A DNA stretch of 64,000 nt from Candidatus Palauibacter rhopaloidicola (GTDB lineage Bacteria; Gemmatimonadota; Gemmatimonadetes; Palauibacterales; Palauibacteraceae): NCBI GenBank assembly GCA_026914155.1, contig JAPPGH010000012.1, positions 1-64,000 of the forward strand, read 5' to 3'. A program made the translations under genes and the position numbers. The notes under the pieces are model-generated. The model did not search any database and was not told where the DNA came from. It saw only the letters and a program-made list of their open reading frames with translations. Shown here one piece after another: positions 9,812 to 19,215 of the stretch (the first letter of the stretch is position 1; every line of letters starts with the position of its first letter).

Positions 9812-11179
9812 TCAGTCGCCGACCCACACGGTCTTCACGTTCACGAACTCGCGGATCGCGTGGGGGCCGAGTTCGCGCCCGTAGCCCGAGCGTTTGACGC
9901 CGCCGAAGGGGACGCGGGGATCCGAGGCGGACATCCCGTTGATGAAGACGCCGCCGGCCTCCAGGTCGCGGACGGCCCGGGCGCGTTCCTCGGGATCGTT
10001 CGTCCAGATGGCGGAACAGAGGCCGAACTCCGTCGCGTTCGCCCGCTCGATGGCCTCGTCCATGTCGGCGACCGGGAAGATGCTGGCCACCGGGCCGAAG
10101 ATCTCGTCATCCGTGGCCGGGGAGCCGTCCGGGACGGCGGTGAGTACGGTCGGCTCGTAGAACCATCCGCGCCGGTCGGGTACGCGCCCGCCCGTGGCCA
10201 CCCGGGCGCCGGCGGCCACGGTGGCCTCCACCTGCTCCGCGACGTGGTCCCTCAGGTCGCGGCGGGCCAGCGGTCCGATTTCGACCTCGGACTCCTTCGG
10301 GTCGCCGACGCGGAGCGCCGACACGCGTTCGACGAGCCGATCGGTGAACGCGTCTGCGATCGAACTCTGGACGAGCATCCGCTTCGCGGCGATGCACGAC
10401 TGGCCGTTGTTCCACATGCGCGCGTCGACGGCGGTCGCGACGGCCCGGTCGAGGTCCGCGCTCTCCATGACGATGAAGGGGTCGCTGCCGCCGAGTTCGA
10501 GCACGGTCGTCTTGATGCGGCGTCCCGCCTCGGCCGCGAGCGCGGAGCCGGCCGCGACGGAGCCTGTGAGCGAGGCGGCCTGCACGGTCGGGTCGTCGAG
10601 CACACGCGGGATGTCCGCGACCTCGACGAAGACGTTCTGGAATACGCCCTCCGGGAATCCGGCGCGCGAGAACAATCCCTCGAGCGCGACCGCGCACTGC
10701 GGCACGTTGGGCGAGTGCTTGAGCAGGAAGGCGTTGCCCGCCAGGACCGTCGGCACGGCGGAGCGCATGGCCTGCCAGAAGGGGAAGTTCCACGGCATGA
10801 TCCCGAGCACCGCGCCCAGGGGGTGGTACTCGACCCAGCAATGGGTTCCGGTGGACTCGAAGCGCTCTGGCGCCAGGTGCGCGGGCCCGTGCTCCGCGTA
10901 GTACCGGCACACCCAGGCGCACTTCTCCGCCTCGGCGACCGCGCTGGCGAGCGGCTTGCCCATCTCGCGCGTCATCAGCAGACCGTAGGCCGCCTTGCCC
11001 CGATCGACGAGTTCCGCCAGCGCGAGGAGACGTTCGGCCCTCTCGGCCACCGGCACCCGCCGCCACACCTCGAACGCGTCCCGCGCCCGCTCGAGCGCGG
11101 CGTCGATGCCGCCCCCATCCAGCGCCGGAAACGCGGCGAGCCGTTCCTCCGTGGTCGGATCTATGCTCTCGAAAGGCAT
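9812..11179 (-). CDS. NAD(P)-dependent aldehyde dehydrogenase, succinate-semialdehyde dehydrogenase-like
   Basis: ALDH-superfamily enzyme that oxidises an aldehyde to the acid. Landmarks are MPWNFPFWQAMR (cofactor-binding region), LTGSVAAGSALA, the general base Glu in LELGGSDPF, and the nucleophile Cys262 in NNGQSCIAAKR. The C-terminal block is MSASDPRVPFGGVKRSGYGRELG. At 455 residues it matches the shorter GabD/Sad-type succinate-semialdehyde dehydrogenases. ATG at 11179 is preferred over the GTG at 11194 because AGAGAGAACGAG sits directly upstream. Transcription diverges from the hydratase-like gene across about 110 bases that must hold both promoters, though no strong -10/-35 was recognised. 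Substrate is not determined by sequence alone; a link with the neighbouring hydratase-like gene in semialdehyde or keto-acid catabolism is only suggestive. Confidence 0.88.
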   Translation of the reverse strand: MPFESIDPTTEERLAAFPALDGGGIDAALERARDAFEVWRRVPVAERAERLLALAELVDRGKAAYGLLMTREMGKPLASAVAEAEKCAWVCRYYAEHGPAHLAPERFESTGTHCWVEYHPLGAVLGIMPWNFPFWQAMRSAVPTVLAGNAFLLKHSPNVPQCAVALEGLFSRAGFPEGVFQNVFVEVADIPRVLDDPTVQAASLTGSVAAGSALAAEAGRRIKTTVLELGGSDPFIVMESADLDRAVATAVDARMWNNGQSCIAAKRMLVQSSIADAFTDRLVERVSALRVGDPKESEVEIGPLARRDLRDHVAEQVEATVAAGARVATGGRVPDRRGWFYEPTVLTAVPDGSPATDDEIFGPVASIFPVADMDEAIERANATEFGLCSAIWTNDPEERARAVRDLEAGGVFINGMSASDPRVPFGGVKRSGYGRELGPHAIREFVNVKTVWVGD

Positions 11180-11287
11180 CTCGTTCTCTCTCACGAGACG
11201 TTACCATGGCCACGCTCAGACTAGCGAAATCGTCCGGTTTCGGCGCGCGACCCGCAAGCCCCGGCCGGACCAGCCCTGGAGCCGTAC

Positions 11288-12157
11288 ATGACCGAAGCCG
11301 ACACTCTTGCCGACGACGCCGCCGCCGGGGACGCTTTCGAGGCGGATCTCGCCCGGGACCTGCTTGCCGCCCGCGACAGGCGCGAAACAGTCCGGCCGCC
11401 CACGCAACGCACCGGAGAGTTCGGTCTCGACCGGGCCTATCGCGTCGGGGCCGCGCTCGACCGAAGCCTGCAGCAAGAGGGATACGGTCTGTTGGGCTGC
11501 AAGGTCGGGTTCACGAACCGCGCGATCTGGCCACAACTTGGGCTCGACGAGCCGATCATCGCCCCCATCTACGCCCGCACGCTGCGCCTGGCGAGACCGG
11601 TGACCGAGATCTCCCTGGCGAGGTTCCGCGCCCCGATGATCGAAGTGGAGGTCGTCTTCGGCATTGCACCGGAGGGTGGCGCGCCCAACGGTGAGGCGCC
11701 GGACGGTGACGCGCCCGGCGGCGGCCAGCCGGACTGGATCGCGCTCGGATTCGAGATCGTCGACTGCCACTATCCGGACTGGCATCTCACGCCGGCGGAT
11801 TCCGTCGCCGACTTCGGGCTCCACGGCGCGCTCGTCGTCGGTCTGCCGGTCAACCGGGACGTGCCGGACTTCCACGAACGGGTGGCCCGCCTCGACCGGC
11901 TCGAGGTCAGCCTCCTGCGTGACGAGACACTCGTGGCGCACGGGCGGGGAAGCGATGTCCTCGGGCATCCGCTCGAGGCGCTGGAGGTCGTGCCTCGGCT
12001 TTGGCCGCGCTTCTCCGATGCCGGGGTCCCGGAAAACGGCCTGGTCGTGAGCACGGGGACGATGACCCCGCTCGAGCCGCTGTCCCCCGGCGAGATGTGG
12101 CGGGTGGAGGCGAAGGGCGTGGATCTCCCGGGCCTCTCAATCGTGCTGACCGACTGA
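11288..12157 (+). CDS. 2-keto-4-pentenoate hydratase-like protein (MhpD/fumarylacetoacetase superfamily)
   Basis: 289-residue member of the 2-keto-4-pentenoate hydratase / 4-oxalocrotonate decarboxylase family, which hydrates or decarboxylates unsaturated keto acids from aromatic catabolism using a divalent metal. Visible family features are GCKVGFTNRAIW near the start, the metal-ligand region APMIEVEVVFG, then LGFEIVDCHYPDWHLTPADSVADFGLHGALVVG, which is the family's characteristic middle block, and LVVSTGTMTPLEPL. An acidic, glycine-rich insertion (about residues 130-147) interrupts the domain between two strands. No ring-cleavage dioxygenase lies nearby, so the physiological substrate is unclear. 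The ATG at 11288 starts directly after the divergent promoter region. Confidence 0.82.
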   Translation: MTEADTLADDAAAGDAFEADLARDLLAARDRRETVRPPTQRTGEFGLDRAYRVGAALDRSLQQEGYGLLGCKVGFTNRAIWPQLGLDEPIIAPIYARTLRLARPVTEISLARFRAPMIEVEVVFGIAPEGGAPNGEAPDGDAPGGGQPDWIALGFEIVDCHYPDWHLTPADSVADFGLHGALVVGLPVNRDVPDFHERVARLDRLEVSLLRDETLVAHGRGSDVLGHPLEALEVVPRLWPRFSDAGVPENGLVVSTGTMTPLEPLSPGEMWRVEAKGVDLPGLSIVLTD

Positions 12158-12314
12158 CGGACCGACGGGCCGCCCGATGGAACGGGCTTGCCCAACCCGT
12201 CGCGAGAATGGAACATAGCAGGCCACGGCCTGCCAGCAGCGCGACGTAACCGGAGACCGCCGGTCCGCGCGAGCGCGAGGCCACGACCGCCCAACCCTTT
12301 CACGGGGAGCGCGC

Positions 12315-13892
12315 ATGCCGGAGTCCGCGGGGACGGGGCCCGAGACGGCCCGCTGGGCGAAAGTCATCGACCACACCCGCTGTATCGGCTGCCACGCCTG
12401 CACGACGGCCTGCAAGTCGGAGAACGAGGTCCCGCTCGGCGTCACCCGCACCTACGTGAAGTACGCCGACGTGGGGACCTTTCCGGCCGCGCGGCGCGCC
12501 TTCCAGGTCACGCGCTGCAACCAGTGTGACGACGCGCCGTGCACGACCGCGTGCCCGACCCAAGCCATGTTCCGCCGTCCCGACGGGATCGTGGACTTCG
12601 ACAAGTCGATCTGCATCGGCTGCAAGGCGTGCATCGCCGCCTGTCCCTACGACGCGATCTTCATCAACCCCGACGACCATTCCGCGGAGAAGTGCAACTT
12701 CTGCGCCCACCGGATCGACATGGGGCTGGAGCCGGCCTGCGTCACCGTGTGCCCGACGGAGGCGATCATCGTCGGCGACCTCGACGACCCGGAATCGAAG
12801 GTCTCGCAATACGTAGGGCGCGATCCGGTGAGCGTCCGGAGGCCTGAGAAGGAGACCCACCCGAAGCTGTTCTACAAGGGCGCGCACCAGGCGACGCTCG
12901 ATCCGCTGGCGGCGGTCCGTCCCGGGGGCGGGCTGTACATGTGGAGCGAGCAGCCCGAGGGTCCGCACGAGGTCGGCTCGGGCCAGCCGCACCCGATGGG
13001 AACGGACGGACGGCACGGCCCGAACTCCTCGGCCGCCGCGATCCTCTCCTACGATGTCTCGCACACCGCGCCGTGGGACTGGCGCGTGAGCCTGTACACG
13101 CTCACCAAGGGGGTCTCCGCCGGCGTGTACCTCGCCGTGCTCCTCCTCTGCCTGCTGGGCGGGTTCGCGTGGCAGGGCGGGACCTGGCTCACCCTCACGC
13201 CGCTCCTCGGTCTCGCCGCGCTCGCGCTCACCGGCGGGCTGCTGATCTGGGACCTGGAGCACCCGAAGCGCTTCCTCCTCATCTTCACGAGACCCCACAT
13301 GAAGAGCTGGCTCGTGCGGGGGGCGTTCGTGATCGCGGGCTACGGCGCGGCGCTGACCGCGCACCTCGCGGCGGCGCTGGTCGGCGGCGCCGGGGCCGCC
13401 GAGACGACGCGCTGGATGGCGTGGGCGGGGGCGCCCCTGGCCGGCATGACCGCGGTCTACACGGCGTACCTCTTCGCACAGGCCCGGGCGCGCGATTTGT
13501 GGCAGAATCCGCTCCTGCCGCCGCACTTTCTCGTACAGGCGCTGCTGGCGGGCGGCGCGACCCTGATGCTCTTCCCGTCGCTCGGCGGCTCCGCCGCGCT
13601 GGGCCGGCTCGTGGGGCTCACGGCCGCCGCTCACCTCCTGCTCGTGCTCGCCGAACTCACGCTCACGCACGCGACGGCCCACGCCGCCCTCGCCGCCCGG
13701 AACATGGTGCGCGGCCGCTACGCCCCCTGGTTCTGGAGCGGCATCCTGCTCGTGACGCTCGCGGCCGCCCTCACCGTGATCCCGCTCGCCGGCGCCTGGG
13801 TCGCCCCACTGATCGGCCTCGCCGCCCTCGCCGGGCTCCTCGCGCACGAGCACGCCTACGTGCAGGCCGGCCAGTCCGTGCCCCTCGCATGA
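12315..13892 (+). CDS. Molybdoenzyme electron-transfer subunit: four-cluster ferredoxin fused to NrfD-like membrane anchor
   Basis: 525-residue fusion of the B and C subunits of a complex iron-sulfur molybdoenzyme. The N-terminal half is a DmsB/PsrB-type ferredoxin with four cysteine groups: CIGCHACTTAC, CNQCDDAPCTTAC, CIGCKACIAAC, and CNFC followed 11 residues later by CVTVC. This is the classic pattern for four [4Fe-4S] clusters passing electrons. After a linker (about 185-245) comes an NrfD/PsrC-like domain with roughly eight to nine transmembrane helices, expected to exchange electrons with the quinone pool. B and C subunits are usually separate genes. The ATG at 12315 has GGGGAG upstream. 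Its stop overlaps the catalytic subunit start (ATGA), showing tight coupling. The ferredoxin has no Tat or Sec leader, so it probably faces the cytoplasm. Confidence 0.9.
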   Translation: MPESAGTGPETARWAKVIDHTRCIGCHACTTACKSENEVPLGVTRTYVKYADVGTFPAARRAFQVTRCNQCDDAPCTTACPTQAMFRRPDGIVDFDKSICIGCKACIAACPYDAIFINPDDHSAEKCNFCAHRIDMGLEPACVTVCPTEAIIVGDLDDPESKVSQYVGRDPVSVRRPEKETHPKLFYKGAHQATLDPLAAVRPGGGLYMWSEQPEGPHEVGSGQPHPMGTDGRHGPNSSAAAILSYDVSHTAPWDWRVSLYTLTKGVSAGVYLAVLLLCLLGGFAWQGGTWLTLTPLLGLAALALTGGLLIWDLEHPKRFLLIFTRPHMKSWLVRGAFVIAGYGAALTAHLAAALVGGAGAAETTRWMAWAGAPLAGMTAVYTAYLFAQARARDLWQNPLLPPHFLVQALLAGGATLMLFPSLGGSAALGRLVGLTAAAHLLLVLAELTLTHATAHAALAARNMVRGRYAPWFWSGILLVTLAAALTVIPLAGAWVAPLIGLAALAGLLAHEHAYVQAGQSVPLA

Positions 13893-16800
13893 GCGACCCG
13901 GGCGGCGCGGGCCGCAACGGCCCCGGCGCCGGCGGCAACGGCTCCGGCCCGGACGGCGTCACGCGGCGGCTCCACGAACTCAGCGAGCGCGTGAGCGCCG
14001 CGCGCTCGGCGACCGAGGCCCGCGGCGAGACCTTCTATCCCGGCCCCAGCCGCAACCAGCTCGCCGCCTTCCCCCCGCGGGAACGGTGGGACGACTGGGT
14101 CGAACTCGACTCGAAGGCCTGGCCCGAGCGCCGCGAACGGCGCTACATGCTCGTGCCCACGACCTGCTTCAACTGCGAGTCCGCGTGCGGGCTCCTGGCC
14201 TACGTCGACCGCGACACCCTCCAGGTGCAGAAGTTCGAGGGGAACCCCGAGCATCCGGGCTCCCGGGGCAGGAACTGCGCCAAGGGCCCGGCCACGCTGA
14301 ACCAGATCGTCGACCCCGACCGCGTCCTCTACCCGCTCAAGCGCGCCGGCGAGCGCGGGGAGGGGAAGTGGGTGCGCGTCTCGTGGGAGGAGGCGCTCAA
14401 CGACATCTCGGCCCGGATCCGCACGGCCATCGACGAGGGTCGCCAGCGCGAGGTCATGTACCATGTCGGGCGTCCGGGCGAGGACGGGTTCACGGAGCGG
14501 GTGCTCGCCGCGTGGGGCGTCGACGGCCACAACTCGCACACGAACATCTGTTCCTCGAGCGCGCGCGCCGGCTACCAGTTCTGGCTCGGAATGGACCGCC
14601 CCAGCCCCGACCACGCCCGCGCGGACGTCATCCTCCTCGTGAGTTCCCACCTCGAGGCGGGGCACTACTTCAACCCCCACGCCCAGCGCATCCTGGACGG
14701 GGTCAAGAAGGGGGCGCGGCTCATCGTCTTCGACACGCGCCTGTCGAACACGGCGACGCACGCCGACCACTGGCTCCCCACCCAACCCGGCTCCGAGGCC
14801 GCCGTCCTCCTCGCGATCGCGAACCACCTGATCGCGACGGGGGCCTGGAACCGCGATTTCGTGCGGCGCTGGTTCAACTGGGAGGAATATCTCGCCGCCG
14901 AAAAGCCGACCCTCCCGCGCACCTTCGAATCGTTCGAGGCCGCACTCCGGGAACTGTATGAAGCGTGCACCTTCGAATGGGCCGCAGAGGAGTCCGGCAT
15001 CGATGCGGAGCAGATCCGCGAGGTCGCCGAACTCGTGGCGCGGGCCGGGTCGCGCCTCTCCACGCACAACTGGCGCAGCGCCGCGTCGGGCAACGAGGGC
15101 GGCTGGCAGGTGGCCCGGACGCTCTTCTTTCTCAACGCCCTCACGGGTTCCGTGGCGACCCCCGGCGGCACCTATCCGAGTACGTGGAACAAGTTCATCC
15201 CGAAGCCGATCCGCATGCCGCGGCACCCGGAGCACTGGAACGATCTCACCTGGCCCGACGAGTTTCCGCTGGCGATGTACGAGGTCTCCTTCCTCCTCCC
15301 GCACCTCCTCAAGGAGGGACGCGGCAAGCTCGACGTCTACTTCACGCGCGTGTACAACCCGGTGTGGACGAATCCGGACGGGTTCGCGTGGATCGAGGCC
15401 CTGACGGATGAGGAGAAGGTCGGCCTCCATGTCGCGCTCACGCCGACCTGGAACGAGTCCGCCTACTTCGCGGACTACGTCCTTCCGATGGGACACGGAC
15501 CCGAGCGGCACGACCTCCACTCCTACGAGACGCACGACGGCCAGTGGATCGGCTTCCGGCAGCCCGTGCTGCGCTCCGCCCGGCAGCGTCTCGGCGAGCA
15601 GGTGGCGGACACGCGCCACACGAACCCGGGCGAAGTGTGGGAGGAGAACGAGTTCTGGCTCGAACTCTCCTGGCGCATCGACCCGGACGGCGGCCTCGGG
15701 ATCCGCGAGTTCGTGGAGTCGAAGGAGAAGCCCGGACAGCGCCTCACGGTGGATGAGTACTACGCCTGGATGTTCGAGCACTCGGTGCCCGGCCTGCCCG
15801 AGGCGGCGGCCGCGCAGGGGCTCTCGCCGCTGGACTACATGCGCCGCTACGGCGCCTTCGAGGTGGCGCGCGACATCGGTCCGCTGCACGAGCGGCCCGT
15901 CCCGCCCGAGGAACTCGAGGACGCGCGGGAGGATGAGTTCGGCCGCGTCTACACGCGGGCCCCGGGCCCCGCCGCGGTGAACCTCGCACCCATGGGCGCG
16001 CCCGATCCGGATCCGGAGGGGCGGCGCCCGGTGGGCGTCCGCGTGGACGACACGATTCGGCGCGGATTCCCGACCCCGAGCGGCAAGCTGGAGTTCTACT
16101 CCCCCACGCTCGTCCGCTGGGGGTGGCCCGAGTACGCGGTGCCCGCCTACATCCGGAGCCATGTGCATCCGGCCGCCATGGAGCCGGACCAGATGTGCCT
16201 CATCTCCACCTTCCGCCTCCCGGTGCAGATCCACACGCGTTCGGCCAACTCCAAGTGGCTGGATGAGATCGCCCACACGAACCCGCTCTGGCTCCACCCG
16301 TCCGACGCGGCGCGGAAGGGGGTGAGGACGGGAGATCTCGTGCGGGTCGAGACCGAGATCGGCCACTTCGTCCTCAAGGCGTGGGTGACGGAGGGGATCA
16401 AGCCGGGCGTCGTCGCGTGCAGCCACCACATGGGGCGCTGGAAGCTGGCGGACGCGGCGGGATCGGGTCCGGACGCGGGCGAACCGGGGACGGCCGGCCG
16501 CGGCGAGCGGGAGAACATGGCCGGCCAGCGGCAGCTCATGGCCACGGTCTCTCTCTCGGGGCAAGGCGGCGACTGGAAGCTGTCACGCAGGCAGGGCGCG
16601 GCGCCGTACGAGACCGACGACCCGGACACGTCGCGGATCTGGTGGACGGATGTGGGCGTCCACCAGAACCTCACCTTCCCGGTGCACCCGGACCCGGTGT
16701 CCGGCATGCACTGCTGGCACCAGGCCGTGCGCGTGGTCAAGGCGTCGCGGCGCGACCGTCACGGGGACATTCACGTCGACACGGCCCGGTCGCACGAGGT

Positions 16801-17011
16801 GTACCGGCAGTGGCTCGACAAGACGCGCGGGGCCGTGCGGCATTCTCCGGACGGGACGCGCCGGCCGCACTGGCTCATCCGCCCCGTGCGTCCCGTGCGC
16901 ACGGCATACGACCTCCCGGAACCCCGCGCCTCGAAGCCGCCCGACCCGGGCTCGCCGACTACCGATGGGGCGCAACTTGACAGCAAATCGAGCCCCCCAT
17001 CTACTTCGTAA
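13889..17011 (+). CDS. Molybdopterin oxidoreductase catalytic subunit (DMSO reductase superfamily)
   Basis: 1040-residue molybdenum bis-MGD enzyme. A proximal [4Fe-4S] site is formed by CFNCESACG and, after about 27 residues, GRNCAKG. The Mo-bis-MGD domains run through SSHLEAGHYFNPHA, VFDTRLSNTATHADHW and a C-terminal nucleotide domain with LISTFRLPVQIHTRSANSKWLDE. NICSSSARAGYQF is the likely active-site segment. There is no twin-arginine leader at the N-terminus, which is Gly/Pro-rich, so the subunit probably works in the cytoplasm, as in SoeABC-type sulfite dehydrogenases; polysulfide, tetrathionate and other relatives are usually exported. The ATG at 13889 overlaps the stop of the BC-fusion subunit. 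The downstream TorD-like chaperone fits cofactor loading. The substrate cannot be fixed from sequence; sulfur oxyanion oxidation is the leading guess. Confidence 0.88.
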   Translation: MSDPGGAGRNGPGAGGNGSGPDGVTRRLHELSERVSAARSATEARGETFYPGPSRNQLAAFPPRERWDDWVELDSKAWPERRERRYMLVPTTCFNCESACGLLAYVDRDTLQVQKFEGNPEHPGSRGRNCAKGPATLNQIVDPDRVLYPLKRAGERGEGKWVRVSWEEALNDISARIRTAIDEGRQREVMYHVGRPGEDGFTERVLAAWGVDGHNSHTNICSSSARAGYQFWLGMDRPSPDHARADVILLVSSHLEAGHYFNPHAQRILDGVKKGARLIVFDTRLSNTATHADHWLPTQPGSEAAVLLAIANHLIATGAWNRDFVRRWFNWEEYLAAEKPTLPRTFESFEAALRELYEACTFEWAAEESGIDAEQIREVAELVARAGSRLSTHNWRSAASGNEGGWQVARTLFFLNALTGSVATPGGTYPSTWNKFIPKPIRMPRHPEHWNDLTWPDEFPLAMYEVSFLLPHLLKEGRGKLDVYFTRVYNPVWTNPDGFAWIEALTDEEKVGLHVALTPTWNESAYFADYVLPMGHGPERHDLHSYETHDGQWIGFRQPVLRSARQRLGEQVADTRHTNPGEVWEENEFWLELSWRIDPDGGLGIREFVESKEKPGQRLTVDEYYAWMFEHSVPGLPEAAAAQGLSPLDYMRRYGAFEVARDIGPLHERPVPPEELEDAREDEFGRVYTRAPGPAAVNLAPMGAPDPDPEGRRPVGVRVDDTIRRGFPTPSGKLEFYSPTLVRWGWPEYAVPAYIRSHVHPAAMEPDQMCLISTFRLPVQIHTRSANSKWLDEIAHTNPLWLHPSDAARKGVRTGDLVRVETEIGHFVLKAWVTEGIKPGVVACSHHMGRWKLADAAGSGPDAGEPGTAGRGERENMAGQRQLMATVSLSGQGGDWKLSRRQGAAPYETDDPDTSRIWWTDVGVHQNLTFPVHPDPVSGMHCWHQAVRVVKASRRDRHGDIHVDTARSHEVYRQWLDKTRGAVRHSPDGTRRPHWLIRPVRPVRTAYDLPEPRASKPPDPGSPTTDGAQLDSKSSPPSTS

Positions 17012-17063
17012 GGTGAAAGTGAACAGTGCCGCACGCGCCGCCGGCGCGGGAGCCTAGCCGTCC

Positions 17064-17957
17064 ATGGAACTGTTTCGCGCTCTCGGCGCGCTTCTCGATG
17101 GCCCGTGCGGGGAGAATCGGCTCATCGGCCACCTCCTCGAACTGGGCCCGGTGCCGGACGAGCCCACGCACAACGACATCTTCCTCTTCCAGCTCTACCC
17201 GTACGCCTCCGCCTTCCTGGGGACGGACGGCCGCATGGGCGGGGAGGCGCGCGACCGCGTCGCCGGCTTCTGGCGCGCGCTCGGGACGACGCCCCCGGAG
17301 GATCCGGATCACCTTCGGGCCCTGCTGGGGGGCTACGCCTGGCTCGTGGATGCCCAGCACAGGGGAAACGGCAAGTCGGCCCAGGCCTGTCGCGACGCGC
17401 GGCACGCCTTCCTCTGGGAGCACCTGCTCTCGTGGGTCCTCCCCTTTCTCACCAAGCTGCGGCAGATCGCGCCCCCGTTCTACCGGGAGTGGGCCGACAC
17501 GCTCGAGACCCTCCTCTTCAACGAATCCGCCCGCCTCGGGCCGCCGACGCGACGCCCGCTCGCGCTCCGCGAGGCGAAGCCGGTGCCCGACCCGCGGCGG
17601 ACCGATGGGGACAGCTTCTTCAACGCCCTCCTGAGCCCCGTCCGCAGCGGGCTCGTCCTCACGCGGGCGGACCTCGCGAGAGCCGCGCGCGACCTCGGCT
17701 TCGGTCTCCGCGTGGGCGAGCGCGCCTACATCCTCCGGTCCATGATGTCGCAGGGGCCCCGCGCGACCCTGGACTGGCTCGCATGCGAGGCGCGGGACTG
17801 GGCGCGTCTTCACGACCGCGGGGGGGCCACGGCGCCGGAAGTCGCGGATTTCTGGACACACCGCGTGACCGCGACGGGTCGCCTCCTCAGCGACCTGAGC
17901 ACCGATATCGGCGCCGACCTCGACTCCGACCTCAGCGCCGACGTACAGAATGGCTGA
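17064..17957 (+). CDS. TorD/DmsD-family molybdoenzyme maturation chaperone
   Basis: All-helical 297-residue protein of the TorD/NarJ type, which holds the apo-molybdenum subunit and helps insert the cofactor. Evidence is the overall helical composition, the segment HAFLWEHLLSWVLPFLTKLRQ followed by an acidic-hydrophobic helix (YREWADTLETLLF), which is the family signature region, and its position immediately after the molybdoenzyme gene. Typical TorD proteins are about 200 residues; this one has an additional C-terminal helical extension from about 185. Because the catalytic subunit lacks a Tat leader, the role here is probably cofactor insertion rather than export proofreading. The last codons overlap the start of the next gene by 8 bases. 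Confidence 0.78.
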   Translation: MELFRALGALLDGPCGENRLIGHLLELGPVPDEPTHNDIFLFQLYPYASAFLGTDGRMGGEARDRVAGFWRALGTTPPEDPDHLRALLGGYAWLVDAQHRGNGKSAQACRDARHAFLWEHLLSWVLPFLTKLRQIAPPFYREWADTLETLLFNESARLGPPTRRPLALREAKPVPDPRRTDGDSFFNALLSPVRSGLVLTRADLARAARDLGFGLRVGERAYILRSMMSQGPRATLDWLACEARDWARLHDRGGATAPEVADFWTHRVTATGRLLSDLSTDIGADLDSDLSADVQNG

Positions 17958-19197
17958 CGCCGGCGGGAACCCGCCCCTCCATCCGGGGCGTTTCCGCGCC
18001 ATCTTCCTTCTCCTGCTCGTCGTCGGGATCAGCCTCCTCTTCCTCCAGATGATCCGGACGTTCCTCACGGCGCTCTTCCTGGGGGCGATCCTCAGCGGCC
18101 TCATGTACCCGGCCTACCGCACCCTCTGCCGGTGGTTCGGCGGAAGGGAGGGGCTGGCCTCCTTCGCCGCGGTCGGGCTGTTCGTGATCCTCCTCATCGG
18201 GCCGGTCACGGCGTTCCTCGGCATCGTCGCGAACCAGGCCGTGCACGTCACGCAAACGGCGGGCCCGTGGATCGAGAATCTGCAGGCTCAGCTGCGGCAG
18301 CCGGGCGGGCTCGACGAGCTGCTCGACCGGATTCCCTGGCTGGATTCGCTACGGCCATACCAGGAGCAGCTCCTCCAGAGGCTGGGAGAAGTCGCGGGGT
18401 CCGTCGGGAATTTCGCGGTCGACTGGCTCGCCGGCGTCACGACGGCCACCGTGCGGGTCGTCTTCCTCCTGCTGCTGATGCTGTACGCCATGTTCTTCTT
18501 CCTGAAGGACGGCCGCGGCGTGCTGCACAAGGTCCTCTACTACCTCCCGCTCTCCGACGAAGACGAGCGCCGCATGCTCGACCGCTTCGTCTCCGTGACG
18601 CGGGCGATGGTGAAGGGGACGTTTCTCATCGGCATCGTGCAGGGCGCGCTGGCCGGGCTCGCCTTCTGGGTGGTGGGCATTCCATCCGCCGCCTTCTGGG
18701 GCACGGTCATGGCGGTCCTCTCGATCGTGCCGGGGATCGGGTCCGCGCTCGTGTGGCTGCCCGCCGCGATCTACCTGCTCGCCGCCGGCCAGGTCGTCGG
18801 CGGCATCGGGCTCATCCTGTGGTGCGGTCTCGTGGTCGGGACGCTGGACAACCTCATGCGTCCCTGGCTCGTCGGACGCGACACGCGGATGCCGGACCTG
18901 ATGATCCTGCTCGGCACCCTCGGCGGGCTCATCGCCTTCGGCATGGCCGGCGTGCTCATCGGCCCCATCGTCGCGGCGCTCTTCATCACCGTGTGGGAAC
19001 TCTACGGCGAGTCCTTCCGGGAGGTGCTGCCGGCCACGGCCTTCGGCGCGTCGCCGCCCGCGGATGCCGCTGTCGCGGTGCCCGCGCCGGATGCCGACGC
19101 TTCGCCCGCGCCGGAAGCCGCCACGGGCGAAGCCGCCGCGCAGGACGCCTCCCCGGCGGAGGCCTCACCGCCGGACGCCTCCCCGCTCCGGGAGTAG
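17950..19197 (+). CDS. AI-2E family transporter (PerM/TqsA-like)
   Basis: Polytopic inner-membrane protein of 415 residues belonging to the AI-2 exporter/PerM family. It has the family layout: two N-terminal transmembrane helices (FRAIFLLLLVVGISLLFLQM onward), a third helix before a soluble segment with helical repeats (about 95-155), then a re-entrant membrane block with VVGIPSAAFWGTVMAVLSIVPGIGS, GTLDNLMRPWLVGR and the conserved MPDLMILLGTLGGLIAFG. The last 60 or so residues are a soluble Ala/Pro/Asp-rich tail that looks disordered. Family members are implicated in export of autoinducer-2 or other small solutes and in Na+/H+ exchange; the substrate here is unknown. It overlaps the chaperone gene by 8 bases, but no functional link to the molybdoenzyme is evident. 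Confidence 0.9.
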   Translation: MADAGGNPPLHPGRFRAIFLLLLVVGISLLFLQMIRTFLTALFLGAILSGLMYPAYRTLCRWFGGREGLASFAAVGLFVILLIGPVTAFLGIVANQAVHVTQTAGPWIENLQAQLRQPGGLDELLDRIPWLDSLRPYQEQLLQRLGEVAGSVGNFAVDWLAGVTTATVRVVFLLLLMLYAMFFFLKDGRGVLHKVLYYLPLSDEDERRMLDRFVSVTRAMVKGTFLIGIVQGALAGLAFWVVGIPSAAFWGTVMAVLSIVPGIGSALVWLPAAIYLLAAGQVVGGIGLILWCGLVVGTLDNLMRPWLVGRDTRMPDLMILLGTLGGLIAFGMAGVLIGPIVAALFITVWELYGESFREVLPATAFGASPPADAAVAVPAPDADASPAPEAATGEAAAQDASPAEASPPDASPLRE

Positions 19198-19215
19198 CCC
19201 GATCCGCCGGACGGC

